A DNA stretch of 64,000 bases from Streptomyces lucensis JCM 4490 (GTDB taxonomy: Bacteria; Actinomycetota; Actinomycetes; Streptomycetales; Streptomycetaceae), in NCBI RefSeq assembly GCF_014650035.1, contig NZ_BMUE01000007.1, positions 62,001-126,000 of the forward strand, given 5' to 3'. This document shows positions 60,222 to 64,000 of the stretch, piece after piece (the stretch's first letter is position 1; every line of letters begins with the position of its first letter). A program made the translations under genes and the position numbers. Under the pieces are notes generated by a model. The model saw only the letters and a program-made list of their open reading frames with translations, searched no databases and was not told the origin of the DNA.

Positions 60222-60599
60222 ATGGGAAGAAGACGTGTCTCCTGGGCCGTGAGCAGGACTGTCGCGGCCGTTGTCGCTGCAGCGGCCGCGACAGGCGTGT
60301 CGGCATGCTCCGGCAGGTCGCAAGTCGAGTGCTCCGGTGGCGCGTACGAAGCAGAGTGTCATCCCGTGTACTGGCCGCCCTCGCGGAGCACGGATTCCGC
60401 GACGGCGTCGCAGCCGGCTGTGCCGACCCCGACCGGCCCCTGTCCGACGGACTGGAGTGAGGTCTGGAAGCGGGTGCGCGCCAAGACCTGGGACCCGGCC
60501 TGTCCGGTCCCCAGCCCGCTGACATCCGCCATACCGTCCATCCTGCCGACCTCCGAGGGCCGGGCCGGTCCCGGGCATCCCCGGATTCACGGCTCCTGA
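60222..60599 (+). CDS. small lipoprotein of unknown function
   Basis: A 125-residue lipoprotein. MGRRRVSWAVSRTVAAVVAA leads to the lipobox GVSAC. The mature part is Ser/Pro-rich with several cysteines (VECSGGAYEAECHPVYWPPS; GPCPTDWSEVWK; DPACPVPSP), which may form disulfides. No family recognised. The ATG at 60222 fits the signal peptide. It is convergent with another lipoprotein gene 21 bases away. Confidence 0.7.
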   Translation: MGRRRVSWAVSRTVAAVVAAAAATGVSACSGRSQVECSGGAYEAECHPVYWPPSRSTDSATASQPAVPTPTGPCPTDWSEVWKRVRAKTWDPACPVPSPLTSAIPSILPTSEGRAGPGHPRIHGS

Positions 60600-60620
60600 A
60601 CAGGTCATCTCGCTGAACGG

Positions 60621-61208
60621 TCAGTGGCCGCCGCTCGGTGGCTGGCAGTCGGTGCCGTCGGGGTAACCGCCGAAAGCGTCCGCTTCGGTTGAGCCAGTGG
60701 TCATCGTGCCCTCCACACACCAGGGAGAGGCGCCGATGTCGATGAGGAAGCCGACCCCGGCGGATCCGTCCTGGTAGGCCTGCACCTTCCCGGCCGAGTA
60801 GCCGAGGCCGGTGAGTGCCCGGCGGACGTCGTCCGGGGCCAAGTCACCGCGCCGGCGCAGTGGTTCGAGTGCACTCTTGACACGTCCGACGGCGGTGAGT
60901 CCGTCACACCGGCTCTGGCCGTGCAGTGGGATGGGAACTCTGAAGCCGTGGTTCTCCGCGTAGTGGTCGGTCGGCGGCACGGTCGAGCCGGGGGTGGTGG
61001 TGGCCGTGGGTGCCTTCGGCTCAGGACTCTCACCGGGACAGGTGAAGTCCGCTCGTGTACTCGACGGCGATGTGCCGGTCGGCGTTGGACGCGAACGCCC
61101 GTACGCGCCGGCGGTATCGCCTGACCGCTGCGTTCCGCACCCCGCCGTCAGCAGGACCGTCACCGCCAACGGCAGCATCCCGAGCCAGGCCCTCGTCCTT
61201 CTTGGCAT
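60621..61208 (-). CDS. lipoprotein of unknown function
   Basis: A 195-residue lipoprotein: MPRRTRAWLGMLPLAVTVLL with lipobox TAGC. A disordered Thr/Pro linker (about 25-75) precedes a domain with ALEPLRRRGDLAPDDVRRAL, TGLGYSAGKVQAYQDGSAGV and FLIDIGASPWCVEGTM. This alternation resembles small substrate-binding or inhibitor domains in Streptomyces lipoproteins, but I cannot name a family. ATG 61214 is an alternative start. Confidence 0.78.
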   Translation of the reverse strand: MPRRTRAWLGMLPLAVTVLLTAGCGTQRSGDTAGAYGRSRPTPTGTSPSSTRADFTCPGESPEPKAPTATTTPGSTVPPTDHYAENHGFRVPIPLHGQSRCDGLTAVGRVKSALEPLRRRGDLAPDDVRRALTGLGYSAGKVQAYQDGSAGVGFLIDIGASPWCVEGTMTTGSTEADAFGGYPDGTDCQPPSGGH

Positions 61209-61311
61209 AGTCATCCCGCGATCTTGCTACGCGGCTGGAGGGGCGTCATGAGTACTTCTACTCATTACCCGGCACACCCGCGTCCCGCTCCGGGAGGCTC
61301 TTCCGGCGGCG

Positions 61312-62730
61312 TCAGAGTCCTTTGCGTACCCGGGCCGCCGAGCGGGCTTCCGCCGTCCTGCGAGCCTCGGCGGCTCTGCGGGACTCCTTCGCGGGGCGCC
61401 CCGGACGGGTGCCGAGGCCGCGGAAGGGGGCGTTGCCGCTGCTGGTCCTCGCCCCGGCCGGGGGGCGCCTCGCCCCGGTGAGGGCGGTCAGCCTCTCCTC
61501 GCCGGAGCGGACCGGGGTGACGGTCGGCCGGATCCTGGCGTCGGACATCAACCGGTTCACATCACGGCGCTGATTGGGGGTGACCAGGGTCACCACCTTC
61601 CCGGACTCCCCGGCGCGCGCCGTGCGGCCGCCACGGTGCAGGTAGTCCTTGGCGTCGGCCGGCGGGTCGACATTGACGACGAGGTCGAGCGCGTCGATGT
61701 GAATGCCCCGCGCCGCGACGTTGGTGGCGACCAGGACGGTGATCTCACCGTCCTTGAACCTGGCGAGCGTGTGCGTGCGCTGTGGCTGCGACTTCCCGCT
61801 GTGCAGGGCGGCAGCCCGAACACCGCTGGCCCGCAGGTGACGAGTGAACTGGTCCACGCCGGCCTTGGTGTCCAGGAACATCAGCACCCGGCCGTCCCGT
61901 GCGGCTATCTCCGTGGCGGTCGCGTACTTGTCGGCGGAGTGGACGACCAGTACGTGGTGTTCCATCGTGGTGACCGAGCCCGCCACCTGGTCGACCGAGA
62001 CGAGCACCGGGTCGTGGAGGTGGCTCCGCACCAACTGGTCGACGTCGCGGTCGAGGGTGGCCGAGAACAGCAGTCGCTGCCCGTCGGGGCGGACCTGGTC
62101 CAGGATCTCCGAGACCTGTGGCAGGAATCCGAGGTCGCACATCTGGTCCGCCTCGTCGAGCACCGTGATCCGCACCTGGTTCAGGTGACAGTCCCGGCGT
62201 GACACCAGGTCGGCCAGGCGCCCCGGCGTCGCGACCACCACATCGGCACCGGCCCGCAGCAGCGCCGACTGCCGGTTGATCGACACCCCGCCGACCACCG
62301 TCGCCAGTCGCACGTTCAGGGCCTGCGCGTACGGCTCCAGCGCCTCGCTCACCTGCTGCGCGAGTTCCCGGGTCGGCACCAGCACCAGCGCGAGCGGCCG
62401 CTTCGACTCCGCTCGCAGGCCCGCCGACCGAACAAGCAGCGCAAGTCCAAAAGCCAGTGTCTTGCCCGAGCCCGTCCGCGCGCGACCGAGGACGTCGCGG
62501 CCCGCCAGCGCGCTGGGCAAGGTCGCCGCCTGGACCGGGAAGGGCTCCTCCACTCCCAGACCGGTCATCGTCCTCAGCAACTCCGGTGGCAGCCCGAGCG
62601 TTTCGAAGGACTCGGCCGGCGGCAGGCCCGGGGTCACGGCCTGGGGCATCGACAGCTCGCCCGGCAGCGCTGCTGCCCGCTGCGGCTTGCCGGCACGGGA
62701 GGGGCCGGGGAGCGGCGGCTTCGCGTTCAT
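61312..62730 (-). CDS. DEAD-box RNA helicase
   Basis: A 472-residue ATP-dependent RNA helicase. Motifs in order: Q-motif region FETLGLPPELLRTMTGLGVE, motif I ARTGSGKT, Ia PTRELAQQ, Ib TPGRLADL, II LDEADQM, III FSAT, IV LMFLDTK, V VATNVAARGIHI and VI HRGGRTARAG. The C-terminal tail is basic and Arg/Ala-rich, useful for RNA binding. Streptomyces helicases of this type assist ribosome assembly or RNA decay, often in the cold. The ATG at 62730 follows GAGGAAGGTTCCCC. A 16-bp perfect hairpin lies in the leader. Confidence 0.93.
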   Translation of the reverse strand: MNAKPPLPGPSRAGKPQRAAALPGELSMPQAVTPGLPPAESFETLGLPPELLRTMTGLGVEEPFPVQAATLPSALAGRDVLGRARTGSGKTLAFGLALLVRSAGLRAESKRPLALVLVPTRELAQQVSEALEPYAQALNVRLATVVGGVSINRQSALLRAGADVVVATPGRLADLVSRRDCHLNQVRITVLDEADQMCDLGFLPQVSEILDQVRPDGQRLLFSATLDRDVDQLVRSHLHDPVLVSVDQVAGSVTTMEHHVLVVHSADKYATATEIAARDGRVLMFLDTKAGVDQFTRHLRASGVRAAALHSGKSQPQRTHTLARFKDGEITVLVATNVAARGIHIDALDLVVNVDPPADAKDYLHRGGRTARAGESGKVVTLVTPNQRRDVNRLMSDARIRPTVTPVRSGEERLTALTGARRPPAGARTSSGNAPFRGLGTRPGRPAKESRRAAEARRTAEARSAARVRKGL

Positions 62731-62762
62731 GGGGAACCTTCCTCGATCTGGCGCCCGGAACG

Positions 62763-62798
62763 CGCCGGGGCCCGTACCTGTCGGTACGGGCCCCGGCG
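62763..62798 (-). promoter_or_regulatory. 16-bp perfect hairpin upstream of DEAD-box helicase gene
   Basis: CGCCGGGGCCCGTACC pairs without mismatch with GGTACGGGCCCCGGCG around the loop TGTC, 33 bases before the helicase start codon and about 110 bases after the upstream tetR stop. It may terminate the tetR transcript. Alternatively, it may be a leader structure that the helicase itself or temperature resolves. Confidence 0.75.
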
Positions 62799-62908
62799 GT
62801 GTCGAAGCGTGCGCCTACTCTACCGCGCGTTCGGACGCCCGCCGGCCCCGCCGGCGCGGTACCGGACAACGCCCGAAGGGCGTGTTTCAGGCGTGCGGCT
62901 CCCGATCT

Positions 62909-63532
62909 TCAGCTCTGTTCGGAGGAGCCGATGGCGCGCAGTATCCCGAAGGCCCGCAGCAGGGGCGCCGGGCCGGTGTCCGTGAGGCCGGACGCCCGGC
63001 GCGCCCTGCGGGTGCGCAGTACGGCGCGCACCGCGGACAGGGCGGCGCACGCGATCACCGCGGCCGTGAGGTCGGCGTCCGGCGTGCCCGGCGGCAGTCT
63101 GCGCTCGACCAGGACGGCGAGCCGCTCCTCGAAGTCGGAGAAGGCCTGGACGAGCCGGGCCGTGACCACGTTCTCGATGCCCTGGACCGGATGGCTGAGG
63201 GCGGTCAGGGTGGAGGCGGCGAACGGCTCGGCCGCCTCCAGCAGGGCGTTGCACACCGCGTCCAAAGGCTCCTCGTCCGCCGGACGCCGGGCAAGGGCGT
63301 TCTCGACGTAGGCGAAGATCTCGACGCCGTCCGGCAGCAGCAGCGCCTCCTTGCTCTCGAAGTAGCGGAAGAAGGTGCGCACGGAGACGTTCGCGTATGC
63401 GGCGATGTCCGCGACCGTGGTGGCCTCGAAGCCGCGTTCCTTGAACAGTCGCGCGGCTCCTTCCAGCAGTCGGTGCCGCGTCTCCTCCTTCTTGCGCTCG
63501 CGGAGTCCGGCGGCGGCGATCTCACTCGGCAT
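62909..63532 (-). CDS. TetR/AcrR-family regulator
   Basis: A 207-residue TetR protein. The HTH is KKEETRHRLLEGAARLFKER followed by GFEATTVADIAAYANVSVRT and FFRYFESKEALLLP. The C-terminal domain (residues 70-200) is of the MftR-like/TetR_C17 sort seen with RND and MMPL exporters. The ATG at 63532 lies 190 bases from the divergent MMPL gene, with a perfect 8-bp-arm palindrome near that gene. It probably represses MMPL expression. Confidence 0.92.
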   Translation of the reverse strand: MPSEIAAAGLRERKKEETRHRLLEGAARLFKERGFEATTVADIAAYANVSVRTFFRYFESKEALLLPDGVEIFAYVENALARRPADEEPLDAVCNALLEAAEPFAASTLTALSHPVQGIENVVTARLVQAFSDFEERLAVLVERRLPPGTPDADLTAAVIACAALSAVRAVLRTRRARRASGLTDTGPAPLLRAFGILRAIGSSEQS

Positions 63533-63685
63533 GGTCCGAAGCCTCCCGCCCCGCTGTCACGACTGTCAATCGGCACACCTGCCGGCCGACGGCCGCCCGC
63601 CCCCGGGTGCGCACGCCTGCGCAGGAGCCACCGGAAAAAACGTCACGCCTGCCAATTGTCATAAGTGCCACTTGTCTCTAGGGTC

Positions 63686-63703
63686 AGTGTCACTCGTGAC
63701 ACT
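63686..63703. promoter_or_regulatory. TetR operator candidate upstream of MMPL gene
   Basis: AGTGTCAC-TC-GTGACACT is a perfect palindrome ending 19 bases before the MMPL start codon. Related TGTCA/TGACA pieces occur just upstream (63657..63680). The position would block transcription when bound. Confidence 0.75.
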
Positions 63704-63721
63704 TTTTTCTTGGAGGAGACG

Positions 63722-64000
63722 GTGGCCCGATCTCTGCAGCACCCACCCGCCTCGAAGGGGGCGGACAAGGCTGCCCGTCCGGCGACGGAGCCCGCGGCGG
63801 ACCGCCGCGGACTCGGCCGCCTCGGCGGCTTCTGCGCCCGGCACCCCGCAGTGGTGATCGCCGTCTGGCTGCTGGCCCTCCTCGCCGCCCTGGCCGGACG
63901 GCACCTGGCCGCGCCCACCTTCAGCGATCAGGTCAGCCTGCCCGGCAGCGACTCCCGTGCCGGCGCCGATCTCCTCGCCGTCTCGATGCCCGAGGCCGGC
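63722..64000 (+). CDS. MMPL-family RND transporter (N-terminal 93 residues, 3' end outside window)
   Basis: The visible part has a 45-residue Pro/Ala-rich cytoplasmic head, the first membrane helix (VVIAVWLLALLAALAGRHLA) preceded by LGRLGGFCARHP, and the start of the first periplasmic loop (FSDQVSLPGSDSRAGADLL), which is diagnostic for MMPL proteins. They export lipids or hydrophobic drugs. The GTG at 63722 follows TTGGAGGAGACG. The frame is open at base 64000. Confidence 0.88.
   Translation, partial: MARSLQHPPASKGADKAARPATEPAADRRGLGRLGGFCARHPAVVIAVWLLALLAALAGRHLAAPTFSDQVSLPGSDSRAGADLLAVSMPEAG

Overview
The window is high-GC actinobacterial DNA with Streptomyces-type gene content: GTG and TTG starts, a WhiB-like protein, a streptogrisin-type protease, a stealth-family transferase, a SpoIIE-type phosphatase, a DUF397/Scr1-type HTH pair, a rifampin phosphotransferase with its rifamycin-associated element, and above all a tap-tpg pair (34712..37459). 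Tap and Tpg cap and replicate the telomeres of linear Streptomyces replicons, so the window probably lies in a chromosome arm or on a large linear plasmid. I saw no rRNA, tRNA or CRISPR array.

Layout. 1..22006: a partial sirtuin, two YkuD-type L,D-transpeptidase lipoproteins, Dps, a Wbl protein, an FG-GAP secreted protein, a LysR/MFS pair, hemerythrin and DUF2267 stress proteins, a decayed S37 tripeptidyl aminopeptidase, an HxlR/imine-reductase pair, a cupin-like protein, a DCC protein, a stealth transferase, DinB, a secreted serine protease and CbiZ. 22491..28545: a PAS-GAF-SpoIIE-ATPase protein, a type III polyketide synthase, a dienelactone hydrolase-like protein and a fatty acid desaturase. 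28561..33644: rph with its upstream element, a headless LysR remnant and a zinc alcohol dehydrogenase. 33807..37459: small membrane proteins and tap-tpg. 37776..45384: VOC/TetR, an orphan ABC exporter and a chitin-degradation group (GH18 chitinase, DoxX, AA10 LPMO) with DasR-type sites. 45643..49732: an HTH-STAND NTPase-TM-WD40 giant with two possible small downstream genes. 49826..57172: MarR/SDR and ArsR/quinone oxidoreductase pairs, two related membrane proteins, an orphan gas vesicle GvpA/J-like protein, a VOC protein and a DHA1 exporter. 57343..64000: a complete IS5-type element with CTAG target duplication, a translationally coupled pair of tiny genes, a convergent overlapping DUF397/HTH pair, two lipoproteins, a DEAD-box helicase with a hairpin leader, and a TetR/MMPL pair cut by the window end.

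Two themes run through the region. First, many loci are a regulator diverging from one enzyme or exporter, and most of them have a clear inverted-repeat operator in the gap. Second, there are at least six gene fossils (S37 peptidase, acetoacetyl-CoA synthetase tail, ABC ATPase, LysR, MmyB-type HTH, DUF1963-like), which fits the fast turnover of Streptomyces arms. The least explained loci are the STAND/WD40 locus, the convergent DUF397/HTH locus with its neighbouring micro-genes, and the type III PKS/desaturase neighbourhood.
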